From positions 78,752 to 142,751 of the forward strand of contig CALLMV010000014.1 in NCBI GenBank assembly GCA_938005615.1: 64,000 bases of DNA. Direction: 5' to 3'. A model generated the notes under the pieces. It made no database searches and was not told the DNA's origin. It worked only from the letters and a program-made list of their open reading frames with translations. How positions within the stretch are numbered: position 1 is the first letter of the stretch; the number at the start of each line of letters is the position of its first letter. The DNA is from an uncultured Verrucomicrobiae bacterium. GTDB lineage: Bacteria > Verrucomicrobiota > Verrucomicrobiia > JADLBR01 > CALLMV01. Made by a program: the position numbers and the translations under genes. Shown in pieces: positions 33,259 through 42,034 of the stretch.

Positions 33259-34209
33259 ATGTCAGAACCGCAAAAACCCAAATTTGATCCCGGTCTGATC
33301 GCCAGTAAAATCACGGGTGCATTGAAACGCATCGACTGGGAAAAAATCGGAAAAAGCTCGGGCGATGTGGCAGCCTGGACACGCAACAAATTAGTCACTG
33401 GCCTGGTCGTTGCACTTCCACTCGTCGCCACCATCTGGGTTGTCATCACCATCTTCAACTTTATTGACGGACGGTTTGCCCCCGTAGTCAGAACCTTCGC
33501 GACTGCCAACCAGGAATGGATCCCGGGGTTCTTGCTTATCGAAATTACACCGGCCACCACCATCTTTAATCCTACGACACGTGAGTTTGAAGTCGTGCAA
33601 GCCCAATACACCATTTTTGGCGCAGGCTTCATCCTTACCATCATCGTGCTTGTATTGCTGGGGGTGATCTTCAGCAATGTGGTCGGCAAAAGCGTACTCA
33701 ACTGGCTCGACGGGCTCATGGGGCGCATCCCGGTCATTTCTACCCTTTACAACGCAATCAAACAGGTCATCGAAGCCGTGCAGCTCATCGGGCGCAAAGA
33801 TCGTATGTCCTTTTCCAAAGTCGCTCTCGTCAACTACCCTGCTATGCGGGGCAAACTCATCGGCTTCGTTACTAACACAGTGACTTTAGCAAACGGGAAC
33901 CGAGCTGCGTTGATCTTCCTGCCCACCGCACCTAATCCTCTGACAGGATTCGTCGTGGCACTTCCCTATGAAGAACTGGAAATTAGCGACATGTCAGTAG
34001 AAGAAGGCACAAAACTAATTGTCTCAATGGGGCTGGTGGCACCACCCGTCTTTGCCTCCAGCGCTCCGCTCAACTCCAGCGAGCCACCGTCATATTCCTG
34101 GGCTGCTAACAAACCCTCTCCAGATCAGAGCACAGATTCAACGCTAAGCAACCGCACCCGCTCTTCTGAAACACCGGATCGAAATACACCTCTGGTCGGA
34201 AATACGTGA
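33259..34209 (+). CDS. DUF502 family membrane protein
   Basis: ATG at 33259 gives 316 aa. Two transmembrane regions are clear: LVTGLVVALPLVATIWVVITIFN (about residues 47-69) and AGFILTIIVLVLLGVIFSNVVG (about 121-142). The conserved block GRIPVISTLYNAIKQVIEAV and the later FLPTAPNPLTGFVVALPYEELEISDMSVEEGTKLIVSMG are DUF502 hallmarks. The last 50 residues are a Ser/Pro/Asn-rich tail. Function is unknown in bacteria. It converges with the next gene, five bases apart. Confidence 0.85.
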   Translation: MSEPQKPKFDPGLIASKITGALKRIDWEKIGKSSGDVAAWTRNKLVTGLVVALPLVATIWVVITIFNFIDGRFAPVVRTFATANQEWIPGFLLIEITPATTIFNPTTREFEVVQAQYTIFGAGFILTIIVLVLLGVIFSNVVGKSVLNWLDGLMGRIPVISTLYNAIKQVIEAVQLIGRKDRMSFSKVALVNYPAMRGKLIGFVTNTVTLANGNRAALIFLPTAPNPLTGFVVALPYEELEISDMSVEEGTKLIVSMGLVAPPVFASSAPLNSSEPPSYSWAANKPSPDQSTDSTLSNRTRSSETPDRNTPLVGNT

Positions 34210-34214
34210 TGTTT

Positions 34215-36146
34215 TCAAAGTTCACTCACTACCGGCCCGAGAACCAGCGCGGTGGTCTTGCTCCAGCGGATCGCACGTAATGTCGGTAAAGCCAAGTTTT
34301 CAGCATTGCTGCTCAATGCATAAAACCAACCTCGACGATCACTTATTTTGTTAAACTTCTCAGTCATCACCCGCGGGCGATTTTGTAAAAAACTCGTAAG
34401 ATCCTCTTCGCTCTGAAGCGGGGCTTCTACTTCCTCGAAGGTATTTTTAGCGCGTGCTTCAGTACTTTCAGTAACTCTGGAAAATCCAGCAGGAGGCGAC
34501 ACCTCCACGCGAGGTGATCTTACATTGCGACTTGGCTGCACTGCCTGCTGGCTAGTGCTCTTTGAAGTATTCAGCTCTCGTGCACCGTCGGAGAGATCCG
34601 CGGGTTGTAGCACCACACGCGAGCCTGTGTTCACATTGCGCGCGCTCCAACGTCGCCCATCTTCATCGACATAAAGCAAATAATCCAAATTCACCGACAG
34701 CGAAGAGAGAATCACCGGCGATCCACCTGGCCCACGTTCGCTCATCAGATCCACTCTCTCACGCTGGGGCCGCACATAAGTTAACAGATGCCCCTGCCGG
34801 GAACGGCTCTCAAACCAGTCACCAGAATAATTTTCCCCCTCAATCCTGAGGATGCCCCCAGTTCGCTTGGATACTCCCTTCGTCTCTAAGGCATGCATCC
34901 AAACATCCCCTGGCAGCGTAAAGTCTCGAGAAAGTAACAGCCCCGTACGGCACAACTGCTCTTGGTGCACCAGCGCAGAATTCTGCCCAGGCAGCAGCAG
35001 CACATTGAGGTGTCGCACTCCAGTGCCGCCTACGCCCTCGGATAAAATCACAAAAACTATCAGCAACAAACTCGCCAAAGCACTGATCAAAGGCGTCGTC
35101 CAAAAGATTCTCGCACGACGACCCTCTGGCGCAAACCAAAACAAGTTCACCGGCCCCACAATTGCCCCAAATAAAATCACAAACACTAAAAAAATAAGCA
35201 GATTCAAGCGAGGCTCAGACACCTTGTTGGGCAAGTCCCATCTACTCACGGCGTCGCTGTTTGCGACGATTTCCCAACTTCGCACAGGCTGATCGAGCCA
35301 CAGTGCCTCGGCTTTTTCCGTTTCCACAGATTTCCCGTCCCACTCATGTAAGGTGATCCTACCGTACCCGTACCTCCACGAATTCTTCTCATCTGAGACT
35401 ACATTTGGCGGCAGTGGCGGCAACAAACCTTCATCCTCAGTGAATAAACGCAGCGTCATACCCTGCGCTACTCCGAGCAGGAGCGCCTGGCGTACTCCAT
35501 CACGCAGCACGCTATACTCCTGCGTCGTCATCCACAGCCCGCTTACCCCGCTGTACGCCAACCAATCCGTCGGGAGCTGGGCAGCATCAATCTGTCCACC
35601 AGAAAGTTTTCCAGGAACAACACCACTTGCAGCACGTCGGCCTCCGCTGCTTACGTAATTCGACAGTGGCGTCCATGTCAATGTATGCAAAGGAACACTT
35701 AAAAGTGTATAACGCCCGCTCGATCCAAAACCTGAAGAAACACTGCTGGTCGAATTTCTCAAAATCTGCGGACCATTGACATTGCAGACCAAGTTCCAAT
35801 AATAACCCTCGGTCACCATTTGCGGCACAGACAGAGAGGTCACCGTTCGGCCCTTGGCCTCCGTATTTATCATCCGAGAAAAACTCAAAGAAGCCCGATC
35901 TTGATTCACCGAGCCACTGTAAGAAACAAACTCAACTTTGTGAGACACCTGAGCGGGTAATTTATTGGTGACTGCGACCCGGATGGGCATGTGGCCAATT
36001 TCAGGAAGCGCTGGATAAGGCGAAAAAATATCAAATTCCAACTTATCCCCGGTGACTGGCTGCAGTGTGTGCACACTCGCACACACCGAACCGCAAATCG
36101 CTCCAAAAAGTATCTGAGTTAATATACATCGCAAAATCCGATTCAT
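34215..36146 (-). CDS. Large unknown membrane-anchored protein
   Basis: A 643-aa protein with an N-terminal signal (LTQILFGAICGSVCAS), an extracytoplasmic domain of about 290 residues rich in beta-strand and Ser/Gly, two adjacent transmembrane helices (LNLLIFLVFVILFGAIVGPVNLFWF and LISALASLLLIVFVILSEGVG, about residues 315-375), and a C-terminal domain with a Ser/Ala/Glu-rich low-complexity part. The IVGPVNLFWFAPEGRRAR loop after the first helix resembles membrane proteins of unknown function in Planctomycetes and Verrucomicrobia. No catalytic motif was found. The downstream end converges on the DUF502 gene. Confidence 0.6.
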   Translation of the reverse strand: MNRILRCILTQILFGAICGSVCASVHTLQPVTGDKLEFDIFSPYPALPEIGHMPIRVAVTNKLPAQVSHKVEFVSYSGSVNQDRASLSFSRMINTEAKGRTVTSLSVPQMVTEGYYWNLVCNVNGPQILRNSTSSVSSGFGSSGRYTLLSVPLHTLTWTPLSNYVSSGGRRAASGVVPGKLSGGQIDAAQLPTDWLAYSGVSGLWMTTQEYSVLRDGVRQALLLGVAQGMTLRLFTEDEGLLPPLPPNVVSDEKNSWRYGYGRITLHEWDGKSVETEKAEALWLDQPVRSWEIVANSDAVSRWDLPNKVSEPRLNLLIFLVFVILFGAIVGPVNLFWFAPEGRRARIFWTTPLISALASLLLIVFVILSEGVGGTGVRHLNVLLLPGQNSALVHQEQLCRTGLLLSRDFTLPGDVWMHALETKGVSKRTGGILRIEGENYSGDWFESRSRQGHLLTYVRPQRERVDLMSERGPGGSPVILSSLSVNLDYLLYVDEDGRRWSARNVNTGSRVVLQPADLSDGARELNTSKSTSQQAVQPSRNVRSPRVEVSPPAGFSRVTESTEARAKNTFEEVEAPLQSEEDLTSFLQNRPRVMTEKFNKISDRRGWFYALSSNAENLALPTLRAIRWSKTTALVLGPVVSEL

Positions 36147-36189
36147 GTGCTCACATGCTGTGCTTCATGCTTGCCTAGGTCAATCCGCG

Positions 36190-37605
36190 TCAGTCCTCTG
36201 CGGTGGTAATTCCCAATTCAGAAATCCGCTTGCGTAGTGTAGCTCGAGCCATGCCCAGACGTCGAGAAGCCTGCACCTGGTTACCTTTCTCCTCCTGAAG
36301 CACACGCAGCAGGCACTCCCGCTCTAGGTAATCCAGCAGCGGCACGTTGGGATTCGCACGGTGGTGATTCAGAATCGTCTCAAAGGCCCGCTCCACTTCC
36401 GCAGGCATTTTCTCCCCTTCCTCTCGGGGATGGCGGCTCAGGCCCAGTACTGCCTGTGGCAGGTGATGGGGCAAGATGGTATCACCTGTGGCTAGAACTG
36501 CCGCTCGGTGCAGGCAGTTCTCCAACTCGCGCACATTTCCCGGCCAGGAATAATTCTTCAAGATTGTCATCGCCTCTTCTGAAATTGAATAGACCCCAAT
36601 ATCCTCCTTGGATGCGATCTTGCGCAGGATCGCAACAGCCATTTCCGGTATGTCTGCACGCCGCTCTCGCAGGCTTGGCACCTCGATTCGTACCACATTC
36701 AGCCGGTAGTAAAGGTCTTCTCGAAAACGGCCGCCGCGAATATCACTTTCCAGGTTACGATTCGTTGCGGCGATCACTCGTACGTTTACCCGAATCGGTA
36801 CGTTTGATCCTACGCGACAAAACTCCCCATCCTGCAGTACCCGCAACAGCTTGGCCTGAACGGCAAGCGGAATATCCCCAACCTCATCCAAAAAAAGTGT
36901 GCCTTCGTCACAATACTCAAACTTTCCTACACGGCTGTGAGTTGCTCCCGTAAAAGCCCCGCGCTCGTGCCCGAACAACTCACTCTCCAACAACGCTTCC
37001 GGGATTGCCGCACAGTTCACAGCCATGTAAGGCCCCGCTTTGCGCAGACTATGTCGGTAAATCGCGCGGGCGATTAACTCCTTACCAGTGCCACTCTCTC
37101 CAGTAATCAGGACATTGGCATTGCTTGGAGCCACCTGCCCGATGACTTTAAAAATAGCCATCATCTCCGGGGTGGAACCAATGATCGCTTCCGGCTCAAA
37201 ATCTCCCACAGGATTAAGACCCATCTTTAGAGACTTGATGCTGCGCACTGTTTGCAACGCATCCTGGATTACAAACCGCGCATGCTTCTCCTCAAACGGC
37301 ACGTGCACAATATCGTAAGCCCCAAGTTTCATCACCTCGATGGCCACCTCTGGGCTTTTGACCGATGTAAACACCACCACCGCCGTCTGCGGCAGCAAAT
37401 TCTTCAAAGCCTGCAACATCGCCAGCCCGGTAGGTGTATCTCGCCCGATTTCGATCAATCCCAAATCACATTTAGTATCCTCCAGCTTGTTTAGTACACC
37501 TTCCAGCTTGCGGTGAACTAACAACTGGCACTTTGGACCTTGAAAGTTTGCCTCCACGAAGCGCAAAGTTTCTGAAGACGGATTAACAAGGAGAATTTTT
37601 TCCAT
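36190..37605 (-). CDS. Sigma-54-dependent activator with a pseudo-receiver domain
   Basis: A 471-aa NtrC-like regulator. The AAA+ core is complete: Walker A GESGTGKE (169-176), the sigma-54 contact GAFTGA (216-221), Walker B TLFLDEVGD and a C-terminal Fis-type HTH (NQVQASRRLGMARATLRKRISELG). The N-terminal receiver is degenerate: the acidic pair at the pocket is Asn-Pro (residues 8-9), the phospho-acceptor Asp is Glu52 (GLIEIG) and the conserved Lys is Val102 (HVPF); Thr80 is kept. It therefore probably does not take a phosphate and may be always on or respond to another cue. No kinase gene adjoins. Target promoters are unknown. Confidence 0.88.
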   Translation of the reverse strand: MEKILLVNPSSETLRFVEANFQGPKCQLLVHRKLEGVLNKLEDTKCDLGLIEIGRDTPTGLAMLQALKNLLPQTAVVVFTSVKSPEVAIEVMKLGAYDIVHVPFEEKHARFVIQDALQTVRSIKSLKMGLNPVGDFEPEAIIGSTPEMMAIFKVIGQVAPSNANVLITGESGTGKELIARAIYRHSLRKAGPYMAVNCAAIPEALLESELFGHERGAFTGATHSRVGKFEYCDEGTLFLDEVGDIPLAVQAKLLRVLQDGEFCRVGSNVPIRVNVRVIAATNRNLESDIRGGRFREDLYYRLNVVRIEVPSLRERRADIPEMAVAILRKIASKEDIGVYSISEEAMTILKNYSWPGNVRELENCLHRAAVLATGDTILPHHLPQAVLGLSRHPREEGEKMPAEVERAFETILNHHRANPNVPLLDYLERECLLRVLQEEKGNQVQASRRLGMARATLRKRISELGITTAED

Positions 37606-37634
37606 AATACAGGCAGAGTGATATTTTTTTTACT

Positions 37635-38939
37635 TTAAAGCAAAAATTTATTACCTGCCAGTAAAATATGACTGTTTAAATATTCGCAAATATTCTCAAT
37701 TTGAACAGTTTCTTCACCAATTCGACCATCAGGAACCTCCAACCACTTAAACACCGCAAGAGCCTCGGACTGCAAAATGAGCGCAGCCGCAGCGCCTTGT
37801 TCTGCAGCATGTTGAAGTTGTTTTGATAAGCTGAGCTCTCGCAAAGAGTAGAGCACAAAACATCCCGTCTGCACACGAATATCCATTGCCAATTTAAGGG
37901 CTAATTTTCGCATTTCCGGGCTATTCCAACACAGAAAAAGTGATTTTTTAACAAAATTCGTTGGAAAAAGCCCTTTTTCTTGCAGAATATCACCTAAAAC
38001 CACATCTCCCATCCCAAAACCTGCAGCTGGCAAGTCTAAGCCCATCAAGTTTTGCACCAAATCGTCATACCGCCCACCTCCAGCAATAGCACGTCCGGTC
38101 GTGAGACCTTGTTTATCAAGCGCAAATGCCTCAAATACTGCACCTGTATAGTAAGCAAGACCACGCACAATCCGAAGATCCAGCCGGTAGAAACCTTCGC
38201 AGCCAAGAGCATCGAGGTCAAAGGTTATTTCTGTCAAATAATTGCTAAATTCTGAGGCAGGCAACGACGAAAATTCAGTGATTTTGAGCAGATCTAGCAA
38301 ATTTTTAATCTGTTTTTCGGTTAAACCGGCTTCCAGTAATAGATTTTGTGTCTTTTCAGGCGAATTTCTTTCAATTTTATCAATAATTCCCAGTATTTTA
38401 AGGAAATTTTCGGGTAAAATATCGATTTTTTTAAGAAAATCGAGCCAAATTCCTCGGTGCGAAAGACGAATAGTAAAATCCTCTTTACCCAGCCCAAAAC
38501 TGCGAAGTGTCCTAATTACGAGCGCAATGAGCTCAGCATCTGCTGCTGGATTACTCAGACCCACAATGTCAGCATTAAACTGAAAATGCTCGCGCAAGCG
38601 CCCTTTTTGTTGCCTTTCATAACGAAAAAGTTGGGGAATTGAAAACCATTTTAAGGGCTTTTTGTAATGTCTTTGATGCTCAGCGACTAAGCGGGCAAAA
38701 GTGGGGGTCAACTCTGGCCGAAGAGCCACGTCACGCTCGCCCTTATCACGAAAATGATACAACTGATTAACTATTTCCTCGCCAGATTTCTTTGTGTAAA
38801 GCTCCAGCGGCTCTAAGATTGGACCGGCATACTCTACAAATCCAAATTTTTGGGCATTTTCGCGAAATTTTTGGAAAATATATTTTTGTTTTGTCCAGTA
38901 ATCGGGCAAAAAGTCACGAAATCCTGGCAGTGCAGGCAT
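37635..38939 (-). CDS. hisS: Histidyl-tRNA synthetase
   Basis: A 434-aa class II synthetase. It starts LPGFRDFLPDYWTKQKYIF, has motif 1 around EPLELYTKKSGEEIVNQLYHF, motif 2 RPELTPTFARL to FRYERQQKGRLREHFQFNADI, the histidine-binding RGLAYYTGAVFEAFA (HisA block) and motif 3 GFGMGDVVLGD, then an anticodon-binding domain. The DNA is conspicuously AT-rich with many Lys, Phe, Ile and Leu codons (about one third G+C at 38281-38400 by eye), unlike the flanks, which suggests transfer from another lineage. ATG start at 38939; the HU gene precedes it by 23 bases. Confidence 0.94.
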   Translation of the reverse strand: MPALPGFRDFLPDYWTKQKYIFQKFRENAQKFGFVEYAGPILEPLELYTKKSGEEIVNQLYHFRDKGERDVALRPELTPTFARLVAEHQRHYKKPLKWFSIPQLFRYERQQKGRLREHFQFNADIVGLSNPAADAELIALVIRTLRSFGLGKEDFTIRLSHRGIWLDFLKKIDILPENFLKILGIIDKIERNSPEKTQNLLLEAGLTEKQIKNLLDLLKITEFSSLPASEFSNYLTEITFDLDALGCEGFYRLDLRIVRGLAYYTGAVFEAFALDKQGLTTGRAIAGGGRYDDLVQNLMGLDLPAAGFGMGDVVLGDILQEKGLFPTNFVKKSLFLCWNSPEMRKLALKLAMDIRVQTGCFVLYSLRELSLSKQLQHAAEQGAAAALILQSEALAVFKWLEVPDGRIGEETVQIENICEYLNSHILLAGNKFLL

Positions 38940-38962
38940 GATAGAAAGTGTCGGCGTGCGGC

Positions 38963-39379
38963 TTAGAAAAGCTCTGCGTTGAAGGCCTTGGCAGTAGCAG
39001 CAGTATTGTGAGATTTTTGGCTGCTTTCATCTAAAATGTGTGAGTTTTGAGCCGATTTTTCAGATGAAACGCCATTATTTCTTTGGTTGTAAGCTTCTGT
39101 GACACGCTTTTTGAGTTCTTTACCAACTTTGAATTTAACGACTGGCTGTGCAGGGATGGGGACGTCAACCTCTGGACGGTTGGGATTGCGGCCAACACGT
39201 GGTTTGCGTACGCGCAATTCAAAAACACCAAAGTTGCGCAACTCCACGTTGCGCCCTTCGACAACTGCGTCGGCAATGTAATCAAGTGTCTTTTGGACGA
39301 CTTTCATCACGTCCTGTTGAATGAGACCAGTTTCTTTGGAGATAGAGACAACAATGTCACGTTTGGTGAGATTTTCCAT
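38963..39379 (-). CDS. HU/IHF-family DNA-binding protein with long C-terminal tail
   Basis: Residues 1-95 are a standard HU/IHF fold: MENLTKRDIVVSISKETGL, then VVEGRNVELRNFGVFELRVR, the DNA-inserting arm KPRVGRNPNRPE with its conserved Pro, and VVKFKVGKELKKRV. A tail of about 43 residues rich in Ser, Asn, Gln and Ala follows (NNGVSSEKSAQNSHILDESS), which ordinary HU lacks. It bends and compacts DNA. It lies 23 bases upstream of hisS. The tail may mediate protein contacts or be neutral; nothing in it is recognised. Confidence 0.9.
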   Translation of the reverse strand: MENLTKRDIVVSISKETGLIQQDVMKVVQKTLDYIADAVVEGRNVELRNFGVFELRVRKPRVGRNPNRPEVDVPIPAQPVVKFKVGKELKKRVTEAYNQRNNGVSSEKSAQNSHILDESSQKSHNTAATAKAFNAELF

Positions 39380-39483
39380 ATTTAGCAGTTAATCCTTAAT
39401 GAGTTGCACGAAAAAGGCAAGAGTAAAAACTTCCTCCGTCTCAAGCAGTGCCAAGGAACTTGCAACTCGGCATCAGATGCAGA

Positions 39484-40774
39484 TTACTTTTTCAGGCAGT
39501 CGAGCACTGCGCGGAATTTGGGCATCTGATCGGGAGATTGCCCGTAGAACTCGACGTGGCCCTATGAGCCCCAGCGCATGCCTTGCTGGCTAGCGCTGCT
39601 AAAGATACAAAAGAGTTCGCAATTGAGTGCTTCGTGCTGGCGGAAGAGTTCGATGTAGGCACCGTACATTTGCTGGCTGAATTGGGCTTCACGGAGAGCT
39701 GGCGTGTAAGGGGTCTCTTGCTGATTGCGAGGCTGGATGTGTTGGCCGCCCTCGTAAACGATAAACCGGAGATTAAATTCATCGGCAATTTGGCGGATCT
39801 GGCTGGAAAAATTGGCTGCTTTGTCCTTTAGGTTCCCCATGACGTCGAACATCACTTGCTCGGCTGTAAGATCCGCTCCGGCGGCCTCCCAGCGTTCGTA
39901 AACCTCTTTGTCAGGGCCGAAGTATCCGGTAGGGGAGATTGCTTCGGCGCCTCCGCTATGTTGCACTACATATCGGGCGGTACGGCGTGCCGTATCCGGC
40001 CAAGATTGCTGGACAGCAATCACACGGATGATCCGGCTCTTCTGGTCGCCGAATTCTTCATGCCAGATTTTAAAGGTACGGGCAAAGAGATATGCTCACT
40101 GGGTAAAAGAGATATGCTCATTGGGTACGCCTCCAGAGCTCCAAGTGTAGAATTCTGCAGGTTTGCGATCAGCCCATTTTTGAAGACGGGAGTCGTTCGT
40201 ACTCATCCAATCCATAAATCGGAGGGTGTCGAAGTGCTCGACGTAAGCAAGGAACTCTGGGGTGTGAGGGTTTTCTTTGGACTGCTTGGGGTCAATACCT
40301 GGAGGTAAGATAGTGATGTTGCGTATCGGGTTGCGCTCTTCGGCACGGCGCATGATAAGGACGGCATAGCCAAGAGTTTTCGCGTATTTCGATCTCGCCA
40401 TCATTGGAACCCGTTGGGGTGAAGCGGGCACCTAGGTCAGCTGCTAACTCCCCTTCGCCATCCCAACGGATAGTGTAGGTGCCAGGGCGGTGGTTGGGAA
40501 TAATTGCTCGGAGAATGACGGAGCGCTCAGTCTCGTCGTTGACAGGCACGCGCTCAGGGTAACCGTGGCTACGAAATTTGAAGAGGTCTCTTTTTTTAAT
40601 GTCCCAATCGCTAGGGCCTTCGCCGTAGAAACTGGTCCACATCCGAGCGCCGCGCATAAGGTTTTGGGTAGGTAGCTTATCTTCCCAGTCATTAATGCTG
40701 GAGAGATTACTGCGGAGGCGTAATTTGGGGAGGCTGTCCGCAAACGTTGGTGCTGAAGCAAGAGCCAACAGCAA
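39484..40774 (-). pseudogene. Broken secreted carbohydrate-active-like protein
   Basis: Three pieces of one gene are seen. Piece 1 (from about 40774) has a signal peptide (LLALASAPTFA) and YTIRWDGEGEL; a one-base shift near 40390 leads to piece 2 with ERNPIRNITILPPGI, FDTLRFMDWMSTN and AEFYTWSSGGVPNEHIS. A tandem duplication (40084-40127) and TGA 40096-40098 end it. Piece 3 resumes FKIWHEEFGDQKSRIIRV, GYFGP and QGMRWGS, then TAG (39557-39559 region) where Trp is expected, continuing GHVEFYGQSPDQMPKFRAVL to TAA 39484. A central stretch seems lost between pieces 2 and 3. No ATG begins it. It resembles uncharacterised secreted PVC proteins of glycoside-hydrolase style; family uncertain. Confidence 0.75.
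40084..40127. repeat. 22-bp tandem duplication inside the pseudogene
   Basis: Two adjacent 22-base units (40084-40105 and 40106-40127) differ at one position: AAAGAGATATGCTCA followed by C or T, then TGGGTA. As 22 is not a multiple of three, the duplication shifts the frame of the host gene and brings in TGA at 40096-40098. It probably arose by slippage or double-strand-break repair. Confidence 0.9.
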
Positions 40775-41313
40775 AAGAGCCGTAATTGCGGTAAGTAGCG
40801 GGCGTGATTTTAGCTGGCGTGATTTTGATCTTTTTTGAGTGAGGGGTTAATGATGTGATTGCCAGAAGGTCTGGTATGGTGTAATGATTATGAATTACTT
40901 TTAGGATTTAGCTTAGATTAACGTTTTTTTTCAATAAAAATTAAAGCTGACGACGACTTGTTGTGTAACGTACAGACTTTAGTGAATAGCGTGTGGGTCT
41001 ATTTTTAAATTGCTGTTTTTTTAAAATTCGATCTGCGGCGTACATATATCGGGCAACTACCGGCAGAGTGTAAGTAGAGTTTTAGCTAAGCTTTCTGAAG
41101 AACTAGCCTTTTTGAGCTAATAAAGTATTTTTATCATTTGATTTAGAAAGTCTTATCGCAAGTTTTAATTGAGGTCATCTGAAAAGAGTTCTGGTGTTAA
41201 GATGGTCGATCCGATAGCTAGCAGTAGTCTGCAAGGCAGTGTTTACCATCTTTAAAACATGCCGAACCTGCAATGACTTGACAGTCATATCTCTATTTAG
41301 GATTTTAAAGGCT
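40775..41313. other. AT-rich gene-free stretch with one dyad
   Basis: About 540 bases without a convincing gene, between the divergent pseudogene and cyclophilin gene. It is AT-rich with many short homopolymer runs. The only structured element seen is ATGACT-TGAC-AGTCAT at 41273-41288, a 16-base dyad overlapping a TTGACA (41278-41283) that could be the -35 box of the cyclophilin gene; the matching -10 is weak. It likely holds old promoters and upstream remnants of the decayed gene. Confidence 0.5.
41273..41288 (+). promoter_or_regulatory. Candidate operator dyad over a -35 box
   Basis: Six-base arms ATGACT and AGTCAT surround TGAC and contain TTGACA (41278-41283). The site is 26 bases before ATG 41314 of the cyclophilin gene. 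A convincing -10 is not seen at 17 bases, so this is tentative. Confidence 0.25.
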
Positions 41314-41880
41314 ATGTACAAATTCATTTATCCAGTAGTGGCTTGCATTATTATCCCCGCTGCCATAATCGCTGAGCTTGATACTCAAATTGAAACATCA
41401 GCCCCAAAAAACGAAAGCTCCCCTCCAATGATCGAAATGACTACACCGCACGGAAAAATCACTCTGGAACTTTTTCCAGAAGCTGCTCCCAAACACGTCG
41501 AACGCATCCTCACTCTAACCCGTGAAGGCTTTTATGATGGGATTCTGTTTCACCGTGTCGTTCCTAACTTCGTAGCCCAAGTGGGTGACCCCAAAACAAA
41601 AAAGGGGCTTGATCAACCCGGTGTAGGCTCGGGCGGTTCTGACTATCCAAATGTCCCTTTGGAAGTCAAGGAGGGCATTCGGAATACACGCGGAGCGCTA
41701 GCAGCCGCACGTACAAGCGATCCCAACTCTTTTAACAGCCAGTTTTACATCGTACTTAAAGACGCGCCTCACTTGGATATGCAATACACTGTCTTTGGTA
41801 AGGTGGTAGGTAACGGTATGGATATCGTAGACAAAATTCGTGTCGGCGATCCAATTATAAAAATGACCATCATTGAATGA
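41314..41880 (+). CDS. Exported cyclophilin-type peptidyl-prolyl isomerase
   Basis: ATG at 41314 yields 188 aa with a signal peptide (FIYPVVACIIIPAAIIAE) and one cyclophilin domain. Motifs: TTPHGKITLELFPEAAPKHVE, FYDGILFHRVVPNFVAQVGDP (catalytic Arg in FHRV), then SNPNSFNSQFYIVLKDAPHLD-like NSQFYI and YTVFGKVVGNGMDIV. It should assist proline-limited folding in the periplasm. Length is that of compact bacterial PpiA/B-type enzymes. It is a single gene followed by an inverted repeat. Confidence 0.92.
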   Translation: MYKFIYPVVACIIIPAAIIAELDTQIETSAPKNESSPPMIEMTTPHGKITLELFPEAAPKHVERILTLTREGFYDGILFHRVVPNFVAQVGDPKTKKGLDQPGVGSGGSDYPNVPLEVKEGIRNTRGALAAARTSDPNSFNSQFYIVLKDAPHLDMQYTVFGKVVGNGMDIVDKIRVGDPIIKMTIIE

Positions 41881-41952
41881 GGCGCTACTAAAGTTAGCCT
41901 TGGACGAGTAGGTTGGTTTTTCTGACTTATTTTCTAAAAATCCTAAACTTCG

Positions 41953-42004
41953 GTTCACAGTATCAATTGATGCTCACAATCCAGTCAACCAAATGACTGT
42001 GAAC
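41953..42004. repeat. Inverted repeat between convergent genes
   Basis: GTTCACAGT (41953-41961) and ACTGTGAAC (41996-42004) are perfect 9-base arms with a 34-base loop that begins with the palindrome ATCAATTGAT (41962-41971). It lies between the cyclophilin gene and the convergent 808-aa gene, so transcription termination is the simplest idea, although no T run follows. Confidence 0.4.
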
Positions 42005-42034
42005 GGGATCTCCACAAAAATATAACAAGTCTTA

